Positions 41,266 through 52,363 of a DNA stretch of 64,000 bases are shown here, piece by piece. Position numbers and translations under genes: made by a program. This DNA comes from Paramyrothecium sp. XJ0827 (taxonomy: Eukaryota > Ascomycota > Sordariomycetes > Hypocreales > Stachybotryaceae), in NCBI GenBank assembly GCA_020881915.1, contig JAJFPB010000013.1, positions 620,001-684,000 of the forward strand, in the 5' to 3' direction. Below the pieces are notes generated by a model. It saw only the letters and a list, made by a program, of their open reading frames with translations. It was not told the DNA's origin and made no database searches. Position 1 is the first letter of the stretch, and every line of letters starts with the position of its first letter.

Positions 41266-42534
41266 ATGTCCAACATGAGGTGTCTTGACACCACCACCTT
41301 CAAGCTTCATCACAATCAGCAGAGCGTCTTCACAGCGGAGGGCTACGCCATCCTATCTCATCGCTGGGCAGAACATGAAATCACCTTTGACCAAATTGGA
41401 GACTACGCCCAGGAACTCAGAAATACCAAAGATAGCCACTGCATACCTCAGCTTGACAAGATCTTTGGTGCCTGCGCGATAGCTCGGTATCAGGGCATCA
41501 GGTGGATGTGGATTGACAGCTGCTGTATCAATAAAGGTAGCAGTCAGGAGTATCAAGAGTCAATCAACTCCATGTTCAAGTGGTACAGCGATGCCCTTGT
41601 GTGCATCACCTACATGTCGGATGTGCGCAAGAACCCCAGTGCGGTAGGTGAACCTCAGATCTTCTACGATTCGCAGACTGGCAAACCGTCAGTGTGGTTC
41701 ACGCGTGGCTGGACATTACAAGAGCTCCTTGCGCCGAGGAAAATGCAGTTTTATGACAAGAATTGGGAGTTTCTCGGGACCAAGGTGGGACTGGCTGCAG
41801 ACCTTTCTCATATCACCCGGATCAAGTTGGAGTATTTGACCGGCGCGGAGGACTTCAGGAACGCTTGTATTGCGGCTAAAATGAGCTGGATGGCAGGTCG
41901 CGAGACAACGCGAGAGGAGGACATGGCCTACAGCATGCTAGGTCTCTTCAACGTCAACATGACGCCGCAGTACGGCGAGGGGATGGCGGCATTCATGAGG
42001 CTGCAAGACCTTCTAATTTCAAAGAATGATGAGTCCTTGTTTGCATGGAGAGCGCCGCCTGAAGGGTTCACAGCCGCTCACAGGACTCAATCGAATAACG
42101 CGGTAGACTTGGGTCCGGATGAATGGGGGCTTCTCGCTCCCTCCCCTAGATGCTACATGCATTGCGGAAATATGACCATCCAAGGCAAGGGTGTTTTGCG
42201 GCACAGAGGCGGATTTACGAAGACACCGCAAGGTATTAGCGGCCCAATTTCGAAAAAGGACCATTACAAGACTGCAGTCTTCACCGGCTTGACGGTGGTC
42301 GGGGCGATTCCTTTTCAGATATGGCTCGCCGTCAGGAATAGGACAACTTTGAAGTTCACGCTCAACTGCTGGGAACCAAATGAGAAGGGGTCGCTGAGGG
42401 CGGTCCAGGTCTACTTGCGACCAGTTCAAATTGATCCGCGGATCTACGCCAGAACGCGATGTCATGAGCTTGAGCTGGTCAGGAAAGTGGACAACGCTAA
42501 TTATTCAACTATTGGAACAGTGTGGCAGCCGTAG
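41266..42534 (+). CDS. HET-domain protein
   Basis: A 422-residue protein of the heterokaryon-incompatibility (HET) family, which can trigger programmed cell death on non-self recognition. It shows the HET blocks in order: MRCLDTTTFKLH, YAILSHRWAEHEITFDQI (residues about 27-45), IRWMWIDSCCINKGSSQEYQESINSMFKWY (about 80-110), VCITYMSDV and WFTRGWTLQELLAPRKMQFYDKNW (about 144-168). TREEDMAYSMLGLFNVNMTPQYGEG follows, then a C-terminal region of the type usually seen after HET (DUF8212-like). No NACHT or repeat domain is attached, so it is a HET-only protein. There is no intron and no stop; ATG 41266 follows CACC. It is probably functional. Confidence 0.92.
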   Translation: MSNMRCLDTTTFKLHHNQQSVFTAEGYAILSHRWAEHEITFDQIGDYAQELRNTKDSHCIPQLDKIFGACAIARYQGIRWMWIDSCCINKGSSQEYQESINSMFKWYSDALVCITYMSDVRKNPSAVGEPQIFYDSQTGKPSVWFTRGWTLQELLAPRKMQFYDKNWEFLGTKVGLAADLSHITRIKLEYLTGAEDFRNACIAAKMSWMAGRETTREEDMAYSMLGLFNVNMTPQYGEGMAAFMRLQDLLISKNDESLFAWRAPPEGFTAAHRTQSNNAVDLGPDEWGLLAPSPRCYMHCGNMTIQGKGVLRHRGGFTKTPQGISGPISKKDHYKTAVFTGLTVVGAIPFQIWLAVRNRTTLKFTLNCWEPNEKGSLRAVQVYLRPVQIDPRIYARTRCHELELVRKVDNANYSTIGTVWQP

Positions 42535-42874
42535 AGATAGAGAAAGGAATGCAAAGTTGGAATACACATATACAAGCCTTGTCATGACAAAGCTGCCTCC
42601 TTCGCCTTGATACTTGTTGTAGACGCTGTTGGTTTCGCCTTTTTCTTTATGACCCTCAAGTAAACTGGCTGAGATAGAAGTATTATAAACCGTGGCTTTG
42701 TACGCCTAGAATTCATTATATTAGGAAAGATGAGACATGTAAGATATACGCCTTTGCCCGATCAAATCCCCGAGATTTGAGATATGTACCTATTGTCACC
42801 AAGATCCTTGAGCTCAAACGGCATCCGTGTATTGTAATGGCGTATTTCCCACCTTTACCAAATATAGCAAGTAC
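42535..42874. other. 3' flank of HET gene; no gene seen
   Basis: Non-coding, with no recognisable element. It separates the convergent HET gene and membrane-protein relic. Confidence 0.4.
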
Positions 42875-44068
42875 TCATGCGTTTGAGGAGTTAACAAACC
42901 CTTCTAAGGCCCCTAGCATTTCGCTTTCATATCTCTTCTCGATCATGTCTTTTTCGCGCAAAACCTGTAGGAGAATAGATGAATGATCGCCCGGATGACG
43001 CCACCATTGCATCAATTCTTCTCGTTCTTTTCTCGCTTTCAAAGCCCACGAGTTCCATATTGCTCGGACGTTGAAGTACTTGTTCCATTGCGCTAAGAGA
43101 AAATGCATTCTCTCTCCAAGTTCTTCTGCCCGCACCCTAGCGACGGAGGCGGCTAGAAACGCCAGACCTAGTGTTACCCAAGGCCCCCATTTCCCGACTG
43201 CTTGCGTGGCCCCCGATTCAGGAAAGTGCCGTATACCGTTGTCTATTCGAATGATTGCTATCACAAGCATGGGGATCCATGTCACAGAGGCAAGGTTACC
43301 TGCACAGTACCAACTCATCGCCGCCCACTTGCCTACAGGATATCGTGTTCTTGTCACGCGTGGCTCCAGATAATAAATTCCATCCAAGGAAGGCATGCTC
43401 ATGTCGAGCTAATAGAATATACTGAAGGAGATCTTGAAGCCAAGGTTCAACGGCTCGAAGGAGTGGATTGGTGAGGACGGCACACCACCAGAACTGCAGC
43501 CACCAAAACAATGCAATTTCCCCAATGCATCCGAGAGTGGATGGAGCTTGACTAACTCTCAATCGTCGCCGTGACACACACCCAAGAAAAATGTAGTCTC
43601 TTGCGCACCAAGGCTCAATAAACCGGTTCTGGAACGCAATTGCCATGAGGATCTGATAAGTGAAAGCCGAAGACACATGGCGCACATGTCCTTGGCAACA
43701 TGCCAAACACTTAGGCTAGCCGGCGCGAGCATGGTATCCTCGATTCGTTGGCCTTGAGACGAGTTACCAACTTCGCCAGCAACGTGTATCCGATCCCAAA
43801 ACAGGTGGCTCATCGAGTCAGCTCCGCGGCCACGAAAGGGTGCAAGTATTCTGAGGCTGGCACAGAGGTCGTCGCACGTGCCCGTCTCGTAACAGGTCGT
43901 CAATATCAGCGATGCAGCAGCAGTTGATATAATCTTCGGTCCTCTGAGCAGGAGCATAGTGCGCGAGATCGTCATCAGACCGGACCACGCTTCAAGAAAG
44001 ATAGCCGTCTCACGGTTGAGCTCAAGCGCCGATATGTGAGTCATGAAGAACATGCAAGTGCAGGACAA
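42875..44068 (-). pseudogene. multi-pass membrane protein, frameshifted
   Basis: Three minus-strand pieces in successive frames make one interrupted reading. 44068-about 43660 is AETAIFLEAWSGLM-like and soluble. 43706-about 43390 has hydrophobic segments (FTYQILMAIAFQNRFIEPW, IALFWWLQFWWCAVLTNPLL) and LQYILLARHEHAFLGW. 43402-42875 starts DGIYYLEPRVTRTRYPVGKWAAMSWYCA and has further hydrophobic stretches (LASVTWIPMLVIAIIRI, WVTLGLAFLAASVARV). Frames change near 43680 and 43390. It resembles conserved but unnamed fungal integral membrane proteins; I cannot give a function. The strong continuity across the shifts supports one broken gene. Confidence 0.5.
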
Positions 44069-45186
44069 AGTAACGCCGTCTGCACGATAGTTTCGACAGC
44101 GAAAACATCGGCATCATGGTGGGCGTTGGGGGAGAGGGCCAGGAAAATCACATGTATTGCCGCGACTCCGGAGAAGGCGCCAATGAACCCAAGGATAGAT
44201 GATGTAAACTACCCGTGGGTTTTGAAGCAAAGGGAAAAGGCACAGATTACCCAGAAGAATATTCGATTTGCCCTCGTGTAGACTCCACTGGTGTAATAGT
44301 TGCACAGTATGCAGTCAGCATCGTAGCCCGGCTCGTGTGTTTGTGGTGTCCCGGAAAAGTACTATTGTACGCTGTTTCTTTCAATTGTTCAGGATGACCA
44401 GTCAGCCTTCTGGGCAAAGCGTGCACTTGCGTTGGATGCTAGGCCCTCCGGGAACAATGAGTGTAATAGACGCACGTTATATACGAACAAAAAGAAGTAC
44501 ACACGCACCGTACATGTCCCGTGGACTATGCTACTTACACATTCCATAGAACACAGAACAAGAACTCAATGCAGAATGACCGCAGGAGCTGCACGCCGTT
44601 AGATTAAATGAACAGACTAGATCAATAATATGGCGTTTTCGTTAATCACTGTCGTCCACTCTGGTTCTGTGAATCAGCTTGGTTAGGGTGCACATTTAAA
44701 AACAAACCACCACCCGCTATTCTTGCCTTTTCCACAACACGAACTATACACAATAGAGGAGAAATTGAAGCCTGTGCCAACAGCCAACTCAACGATTCCT
44801 TCTACCACGCAGACATCACCGCAACTCAACTCAAGACCTCACTAACTAACCTTTCACAGCAGACAAGATGCCAGACAACTCGCCTCGCGTTCTTTCTGAC
44901 GCAGAAGAAGCTGTGCTTGAGATCACCAATATCAGAACGACGGGCACTCTCTGCAGTTCCTGGAAGTGCAGTTGGGACCGACCGTTACACTCCAGGCTGG
45001 GGTAACCTTTTGCCCCAAATGCACAAAAACCACCCAAGCTCATAGGCCCATGTACCTTCCCCCACGCTGTGTGAACACCTTGGTAGAGCGACGACTTCCA
45101 TGTCTTAATCGATTTTGCAGCAGATCGAGAAACGTAACGGGTATGTCTGCCAAATTCATTATTATATCGAAACGAAGCAACCTCGG
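44069..45186. other. mostly non-coding; one short ORF
   Basis: A plus-strand ORF at 44868-45005 (45 residues, beginning MPDNSPRVLSDAEEAVLEI) follows a C/A-rich leader and could be the first exon of a small gene: a GTAACC donor sits at its end and a TTTTGCAG acceptor near 45120. The product is unknown. Nothing else was found between the membrane-protein relic and the desaturase. Confidence 0.3.
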
Positions 45187-46558
45187 CTAGGTTTCTTTCT
45201 TTCTTTTCCAGATCTCAACCTCGCAACCACCCCGCAGAACCCCGATGCGCATCGTAGAGAGAAGATTGTGAGCGGCGTTAGAATGGTCATATACGCCACC
45301 GTTGAAAATTGCCGTAGCATCCTTGCCGATAGCGGAGCTGATGAGTGTCTTGCCGCCAGGATGATCCTTAACGAACTCAGACACATCGTGAATCACACCG
45401 GCAATAACAACCAAGGCCTTCGAGGCGTCCGACTGGGTTTCCGTGATGAAGTCATCCCAAGACACCACAGGCAATTGGTCCAAAGGCTTGCCCCAGTCGA
45501 GAGTAGCCCGTTTTTTATCGATCTTCTTCTGGAGTTGCTGAACACGCCCCTTTTCTATCTCGTTCCCTTTAAATATCTTTAGATTTGAAGCAAGCCCAAC
45601 TTGTTTCCAAATCCAGATGCTCCATTTCGTCGGATCATACTGCCACCACTCAATCGCATTGCGATAGTCTGATGGGAATTCGTGATGGAAGTTATGGTAT
45701 CCTTCGCCGAGGCTGGCTAAGGCGGTGATAACATGATCCCGTGGCGAGTTGCGGTCGTCAAATGGCTGATCGCCCAGCCAGTGGGCGAGCGAGTTGACGC
45801 AGAAAGTTGCTTGTTGAACTGAAAAGGTCCGGAGAATGCCGCCATAGACGAAACCACCGGCCCAGTCGCCCCAGAGTAAGCCGCAAAACATTGTGGGAAA
45901 AACAAAGCCCATAGTTATCATGCACTTTAGATAATGCTTATGTTGCCATATGACTACAGGATCCTCGTTGAGGTCTGTAATATCTGTTCGACCGATGAGT
46001 TTCGGATCTTGCTTGAAAATCATCCAACCGAAATGGCCGTACCAAAGTCCCTTGATAACAGAATAGGGATCTTTTTCAGTGTCGGTATAGCGGTGATGCG
46101 CACGATGGTGCTTGCACTACCACCGGGCCGAACCTTCAACGGCTCCGGCGCCGGCCGCAGCAAGACAAATCCTGAGAAACAGGGAGGCTGTATAGGAGCG
46201 ATGGGCCCAAAGGCGGTGGTATCCTGAAAGGTCTTAGCTTTTTATGCTAATAATATGTCACTGGTCGAGGTTACTCACCTCCCGTGATGCCAATACCGGT
46301 GACGAAGTAATAAATTATCGAAAACACAGCTGTCCTCCAGCGAAGAGTGATCCAAAAAGAACACAGCAAACCGGCAGCAGGTACGATGACAATGAAAGTA
46401 GTGTTGAGCCAGTCCACAAATTTCCACCAGTTGCGTATCGTCATCGGCTGAGTACTTATATGGGATCCCCTAGGAATATGTCGAGACCGTGTTGAGATGT
46501 ATTTTTTATTCTCGTCATCTTGAAAACTTCGCAATGCTTCTGAGAATGTTGGAGACAT
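45187..46558 (-). pseudogene. OLE1: OLE1-type delta-9 fatty acid desaturase with cytochrome b5, one nonsense codon
   Basis: A stearoyl-CoA desaturase of the ER membrane that would introduce the delta-9 double bond. Exon 1 (46558-46279) starts MSPTFSEALRSF and includes membrane helices. A 55-bp intron (46278-46224) leads to exon 2 (46223-45187); together they give 439 codons. Histidine boxes are present: HRLWAH, HRAHH and EGYHNFHH. The fused cytochrome b5 domain at the C-terminus has HPGG and [11 protein letters not shown], followed by [19 protein letters not shown] at 46119-46117 replaces a tryptophan of the usual RWW(C/A) motif, between boxes 1 and 2. On the plus strand the change is CA to TA. 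The rest is clean, so this is a recently disabled extra copy, or the stop is an assembly error. Confidence 0.88.
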
Positions 46559-47718
46559 GGCAAACAGAAGATGATACCGAAAAATAACTTGACGATTATG
46601 TAGAATTGGATTTAGAGGGAAGAAGGCTACACAAAATTGTGACGACGTAAGTAGTGTTACCAAGAGCAGTAGATATACGCGATTGGTAGGTGACTTCGCC
46701 AGATGAAAGGACGAGACTGCAACTTTGTAAAGTATAAAGAATTGCATGTCGATGTCGAATGACGTGGGCAAGCTATGAAAATTGCTGGGAGTTATCTTGT
46801 TGGGGGCTATCTTGTTGGGATTGAGGGTAGCCGAGTAAGCATAATCAAGAGAACCAGCCCCAAATTGTACCGTACGCAGGCAGAAAAATGCCAACTTGTT
46901 GGCATATACGCACGGTGCTATCTTATGATTCTGTTTGTGTGAACAGCATGGAGGTCTTTTATTGAAATTAGTATCTGGAATACAGTTATATCAACGATCA
47001 GTCTTGTCCTTGTGATACAGTGGTGAGAGACAAGCTGGTGGTTAAGATCCAGCAGCCATGTACTCCATTAGTTAATAGGTAGACCAGATTCGCCAAAGCC
47101 TTACGTTGCGCTTGGAATTCCCAAAGCCCCAACAAATGACTTCAATAGTGTGAGTCGCATAGAAAGGCCCAGCCCTGGCATCTCGACCGTTGAGATCGGA
47201 GGCAGGGGGAGGGCTAAGGAGAAAAGAGAAGCTGAAGAGTGGGGTTTCAATCCACTTCATCCAATCTGTTTAATAATCATGAGGCGAGACTATTGTTTCG
47301 CACTCTGCCTCAACGATGGAACCCATATTCTGCAAATCGACAAAGGCCATGGCAGTGGACCAACGGGCTATCGAGTAAGTCAGCTTTCATCATTTGGTAT
47401 CAGAGTGAATAGAGCCTCCATACCAAGCAGGCTCCTATGCACTTTCAACCCATAGCAAGGATGCAAACACCTTAAATGACCAAACCTCGTAAGTGTTGGG
47501 AGGTCCCCCACGGGCCGCTTGTTACCGCTGGCTTTAATCTACCTCGGCTGCTTTCCTGACGCGTCTTGCCCTCGCCCGATCTGCAGTTGTGTCCCGATCC
47601 ACCTTACGCATTTATGATGTGGGTCAGTTTCGGCCTCCAACTAGCGGCAGGTCAGCAACTTGCATTAGCGTGTGAATTCTAAATTTGCCTTGGGCTGCGG
47701 CATCTATGGCAGGCTATA
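46559..47718. other. 1.2-kb intergenic stretch
   Basis: The first 300 bp should include the desaturase promoter. ORFs such as 47150-47455 plus have no recognisable domain. No gene can be supported. Confidence 0.4.
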
Positions 47719-47957
47719 GGGGTCACTGTTGCAAAACCCCCAAAATAACTACAAAATTGCCAAATTGGGTTAATGACATATTCGCCCTGCCCCGCAGTAC
47801 ATTGACCTATGTACTATCAGCATAAATTTCCTGATTTTGTGGGCATCACGGACGGTGCAATCGCAGCAACGGGACCGCAGCGGACCAGCTGAGCCCCTTT
47901 CAATTCTATTCAAAGCGACACCAGGCGTCATGCTGCCATAGGATTAGGAGCCACTGC

Positions 47958-48870
47958 TCAATTATATTCATTTTCTTCATCTTCGTCATTATCTTCTTCT
48001 TCTTCTTCCTCCTCTTCGTCCGCCTTCTTCTTCGCATGATAGCATTGCTGAACATTGAGTCAGCTGTTGACTTGCATCCAATGATTTGATCACACTCACA
48101 ACCCAGAGCCGCGCAGCTCCGGCGATAGCCTCTAAAGCCACAACCTTTCTCTCCTCGAGACTCTTCTCAGATACCTCGCCAAAGGAAGCCAAAGCGGGAG
48201 CTGGTACTGGGGTTCGGGAGGGGGCCGCAGCACTACCGCAAGCTCGTAATTGTTGTGCCGCGCGCTGTGCAGCGGCATGCCAGGCATCATCCGGATCGCC
48301 ATCTGCGACATTGACCTGCCGGTTCAGGTCCCAAAGGTACGCACAGCAGCAAGAGCTGCAGCGGGGACCTAGAGACGCAACTTGGTTAGTGGCTCGCTAC
48401 TTGACACAGCGCAGAGATGCCTCACCGGCCTACATGTGTGGCCATTCTTTGCGCAGTCCCAGCATGCAGCACCCGTATCTACGACGTGGATATTAGCGTA
48501 CGAGATGTATGGCCTCAGTCAACTAAACATACTGTCTTGAGAGGCACATTCATGGCCGGGAGCCTTGGTGGCGCGGGTGACGCACTGCCGGCATGGGAAG
48601 TGACGTACTGAGCCGCGGGAGGGGTCTTCTTCGTCTGCTTCTTCTTCTGCTCGGATGGTTAAGTTAGCATCCATCACTTCGCATGAGGACTTGCTGGTTG
48701 TACGGTAATCTTTGCCGTGGGCTTGGGGACGCTGGGTTGAAACAATCTTCTGCTCCTCTTCACCGCAGCGTTCCTGCTGCGAGAGCCCCCATCCGCGCCA
48801 AGAGTCTCGCTAATCATTTCGGGATCGACCGTGGGCGTGACGCCGTTGTTGACCGTGAGCTTTTCCACGG
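47958..48870 (-). CDS. cysteine-cluster accessory protein of the 5.2-kb element
   Basis: A multi-exon gene resolved from its 3' side. Exons 48641(approximate)-48533, 48478-48434, 48368-48100 and 48047-47958 join in frame through short introns (54, 65 and 52 bp). The spliced protein has an acidic patch, then CRQCVTRATKAPGHEC, CWDCAKNGHTC, CPRCSSCCC and LWDLNRQVNVADGDPDDAWHAAA, ending in a long Glu/Asp run. The cysteine pattern suggests a zinc-binding domain of the kind seen in transposon companion proteins. The first exon probably includes 48868-48680 (ISETLGADGGSRSRNAA), but its start and the first splice are unresolved. Function is unknown; it may bind the GC-rich subterminal repeats. Confidence 0.6.
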
Positions 48871-49151
48871 GCGCGATGGTATAAAAAGGAAGGTGAAACC
48901 GTGGTTAGAAGGGATCTAGGTTCTGTAAATATCGGTCCTACCCTGGTTTGGTCGCGCCCCAACCAATGAGCAACCCGACACTAAGCTCCTCCTGGCTAAT
49001 CACCGCCGCGGGCCAGTTGCAATACCGCTGCGGACCAGTGCGGTATCCCAGACTGCATCGCCCCTTTTCATGCTATCAGGACCAAGAGATTCGCCCACCC
49101 CATTTTGCAACTTCACCTGCTTTAAAACAAAACAAAATAAATAAATAAGAG

Positions 49152-50881
49152 ATGGCACGTCCTCTCCACTCAATCGATCAACACCGAGACTATATCACTC
49201 ATCTCTACCTCAGTGGTGTCTCGCGACGCAGGATTCAATATAAGCTTCGCAAGCATCATGATGTCGCCGTCAATCTCAGCACTCTCTCCCGCCGAATCGC
49301 GAACTGGGATCTGCCGCGCCAGCAAGCTCGCACCAAAGAGAGTCCTGAGCTGATAGAGGCCACCCGCGATCTGATATTCCGCGTTGGGCTTAGCGAGAAG
49401 CAGACGTTGAGTGTTCTACAGAGACAGGGCTGGCCGATCACCAAACGAGGCCTGAAGCGCATCAGGCTTCACCCAGACCGCCGCTGGGTACGCAGGATCA
49501 ATAGCGATGAAGAACGTCTCGCATTGCTGGAAAAGACAGAGAAAGTTATCATCGAAATGACACGACGATCCAACGCCATTTCCGGATATGGCAAAAGCCT
49601 TCTCCAGCCTTACCTTCGCCAGCAAAAGCAGCTCTGGGTACCAAGAGACCCTCTCTTTGCGATGTACAAAATCATGTTCCCGAATGAGGTCGATATCCGG
49701 AAAAGGATGTTTCGGCGGAAGAAGGGACAGTTCCTTGTACCGGGACCAAACTACCAGTGGTGCATTGACGGTCATGACAAGCTCAAGGCGTACGGATTCG
49801 AGATATACGCTGCAATCGACGCTTACTCACGCAACATCATCTGGTTCTATATCGGCCACTCTGCTACAACTGCTTTGAGCGTCCTGAAGCAGTACTTGAC
49901 AGCGTGTGATGCCTATGGCTTCCGGCCATGGTATTTGCAGGCAGATAGAGGCAGCGAAACACCACTAATCGCAGCAGCCCATTGGAACTTTGCCTTGGCG
50001 GCAGATGGGCGTGTGGAGTGGAATGGGCAGGTCTTCCAGCAAGGGAAGCGCCTAAAGGATTCCTACAAGGCGGCACCGAGCACAAAGAATGTCAAGATTG
50101 AGAAATGGTGGGAGAGCATGCTTCACGTCTCCTCCCGGCAGTGGGTAGACTACTTTGGGGAACTCGCCCGGGACGGGGACTTCGACGGCGACATGTTGGA
50201 GGATCAGATTGCGATCTACGCCGTCTTCGAAGATATATTACGCCAAGAGCTCTTCGACTTTGTGGAGGCGTGGAACCTCCATCGAATTCGCCTTCAGAAG
50301 AACCGTCCCCATGTAGTCCACGGTCAGCCCTGGATGAATTACCACTACCCCGATCCAGATAAGGCATGCAACTGGGGTATCCCCATTGACCGCGCAGTTC
50401 TGGGGCAGATGAAGCGGCCATTAGCCGATATTGATATTACTACGTGTTTGGAGCCGGAGACAAAGGATTGGTGTCACCGAGCTCTCAGTGAAATGGGCTA
50501 TGGCAACGTAGCCCTTGGGACTCGACAAGAGCCGGACACGTTGCGGCCTTTTAAGCGCTTCTACCTTGAACTTCGAGATAGGATCATTCAACACATTGAA
50601 AGTGGCCAGCAGCCTGTGTTGGCGTATCGCAGAGCGCCTACCGGGGCGTCGCTGAATATGTGTAAGCGTCGTCATTTCTTTGCAATTTTAACCTAGCTAA
50701 ACACAAATAGCAAGCGCTACATGAGCGAACAAATCGAGCCTCCCACAATGAACTTGGAGATGGGGAACCAGCAGAGCAACCTCTTGTTGAACTAGGATAT
50801 GAGGACGAGGAAGGGAGCGACGTGGAAGGGATAAGTGATGACGGGGAGGAAAGCGAGAGTTCGAATGAGGAGCCCGAGTAG
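49152..50881 (+). CDS. integrase-like DDE transposase
   Basis: Two exons (49152-50661 and 50715-50881; GTAAGC donor, CAAG acceptor) give 558 residues. The N-terminus has a helix-turn-helix: YITHLYLSGVSRRRIQYKLRKH, then LSTLSRRIANW. The catalytic core is of the retroviral-integrase fold: WCIDGHDKLKAYGFEIYAAIDAYSRNIIWF (first Asp near residue 211), PWYLQADRGSET (second Asp) and NVKIEKWWESMLH (Glu). The DGHDKL block is typical of eukaryotic DNA-transposon integrases rather than LTR retroelements, and no reverse transcriptase is nearby. The C-terminal exon is strongly acidic (ELGYEDEEGSDVEG). It would cut and join the element ends at TA targets. No stop or shift was seen. Confidence 0.85.
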
Positions 50882-51085
50882 TCAATCCTTCCTATTCTTA
50901 TGTCGGACAACAAATGTTGCGGGAATCTTTGTTCCTTTAAACCGTGTGGAGTGTGCTGGCGGAAGCGCCTCAGAAATATCGGTGTCGGACAGTCGAGCCT
51001 GGTTACCCCCAAAGCTTTGAGGAAGGGGCCCCAGGGTTGCCTGTTAGTGTCAGCGCTTGACTCGGGAAGGAGATTATCTGGTCTC

Positions 51086-52363
51086 TTACGAACTCCGGGA
51101 CCATAACTTGCTCACCATATTCTTCGTCTCCGTCATCTGCCCTGTTTCCACTCCCGTTATCAGCAGGGATGCTGTCAAAATTAGATCATGAAGCGGATCC
51201 TCTACTTCACAGAGATCTACCACATCTTGATGTACAACGATCTCGTCGGCGATACTTTCAAGCTCGTCGTCTGTCGGGTCCTGGCAAGAGGCGGTCGGGA
51301 CAGGCTCTTCCGACTTCATCGTGACGTGTACCGGTGCCTCCGGCTTGATCTGGTCTGTGTTCCCAGTGCTAGTCTCTTTCTTGACATGTTCCTCCTGTTT
51401 GATACGCTTCTTTCCATGGGGCGCAGGGCTTGTATCTTCTTTCTTGACCTTCCGTTTCTTTTCTTCCTTGACTGGCGTTGAGTATTCATCCGGCCGGAGC
51501 GGTGTGACTGGCTCCTGCTTGTCAACTACATCTGTGGATGTAAGGACGACCAGAACCTTCAACTGTCCTGCTTGGTTGTTTCCGAAGTGCCCCGAGGCGA
51601 GCATACTCGACGGTGTCATGTACTTATCGGTGTTGGGAACAGTGACTATCTTCTTGCCGGAGAAACTCGAAGCGTATGAAAGACTCCAAAAATCTCTATT
51701 TGTAAGATCGATTGTAGGCGGAAGCGGACGGAGATGGTCGAACAAAATCTCAGTGAATGAGGGCCAAGTCAGTAAATCCGCCGAGGAAAACTTAATCACA
51801 GTATCTTTCAGAGGCAGCACTGTCTCAGGAACCTCCACTGCCAGCCCGTTGAAATATCTGGTCTCCAGGCTCACAAGCAGGAGGCTAATATGTACCCACT
51901 GGTATCCCGTTCGATGTCTTGTTGGCTTCCTGGTATTAGCCTTTGAATTCTGAATGGCCCGGCTGGCCGCCGATGCGACGGTCATGAACTGGGGATTGCT
52001 TGACAACGCAGGAGGGGGTATGCGTGCCCGTGTATTCACTGCGCCGGGAGTAGACTCTTCGTTAGGGAGTAGTTGAGCCGTACGTCCAATGCCAACAGAG
52101 GATACCGGCTTCTGCCTGTCACGCAGTAGCTGGCTTGCCGGACTGACTGCCCGTGGAGGAGAGTCCTCAACTTCCACCACCTCATCGTACGGACCCGGAA
52201 GTGCCGGAGTTTTGGACCTGGCTTGATGCTGGGGCCGAAAGGGGTTGGCCAAGCCGCAACGGCCGCAATAGTTCGCGCCAACATACGCGGTGGTGAAGAG
52301 TTCGTAGTGCTTTTTCCGGCTTGGATGCAGTAGGCATGCTCTGGGGATCTTAGGAGGGCCCAT
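51086..52363 (-). CDS. second companion protein of the 5.2-kb element
   Basis: A 425-residue ORF from ATG 52363. The N-terminus has a possible zinc finger (CLLHPSRKKHYELF...NYCGRCG). A Pro/Ser-rich linker follows, then a structured middle (GYQWVHISLLLVSLETRYFNGLAVEVPE, FTEILFDHLRPLPPTIDLTNRDFWSLSYASSF) and a Lys/Glu-rich tail with KxE SUMOylation-like sites (VKKE, IKQE, VKKE, IKPE). I do not recognise the family. Its position between the transposase and the right end, inside the TIRs, makes it part of the element. It may be a DNA-binding or host-interaction factor. Confidence 0.65.
   Translation of the reverse strand: MGPPKIPRACLLHPSRKKHYELFTTAYVGANYCGRCGLANPFRPQHQARSKTPALPGPYDEVVEVEDSPPRAVSPASQLLRDRQKPVSSVGIGRTAQLLPNEESTPGAVNTRARIPPPALSSNPQFMTVASAASRAIQNSKANTRKPTRHRTGYQWVHISLLLVSLETRYFNGLAVEVPETVLPLKDTVIKFSSADLLTWPSFTEILFDHLRPLPPTIDLTNRDFWSLSYASSFSGKKIVTVPNTDKYMTPSSMLASGHFGNNQAGQLKVLVVLTSTDVVDKQEPVTPLRPDEYSTPVKEEKKRKVKKEDTSPAPHGKKRIKQEEHVKKETSTGNTDQIKPEAPVHVTMKSEEPVPTASCQDPTDDELESIADEIVVHQDVVDLCEVEDPLHDLILTASLLITGVETGQMTETKNMVSKLWSRSS

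Noticed and set aside
47390..47415. Possible LTR primer-binding site, TGGTATCAGAGTGA (also near 25779)
   Set aside because: The motif resembles the plant methionine-tRNA binding site, but no LTRs, polypurine tract or gag-pol lie beside either copy.
49152..50881. LTR-retrotransposon integrase
   Set aside because: No protease, reverse transcriptase or LTRs; the gene lies inside TA-flanked inverted repeats, with its own helix-turn-helix.
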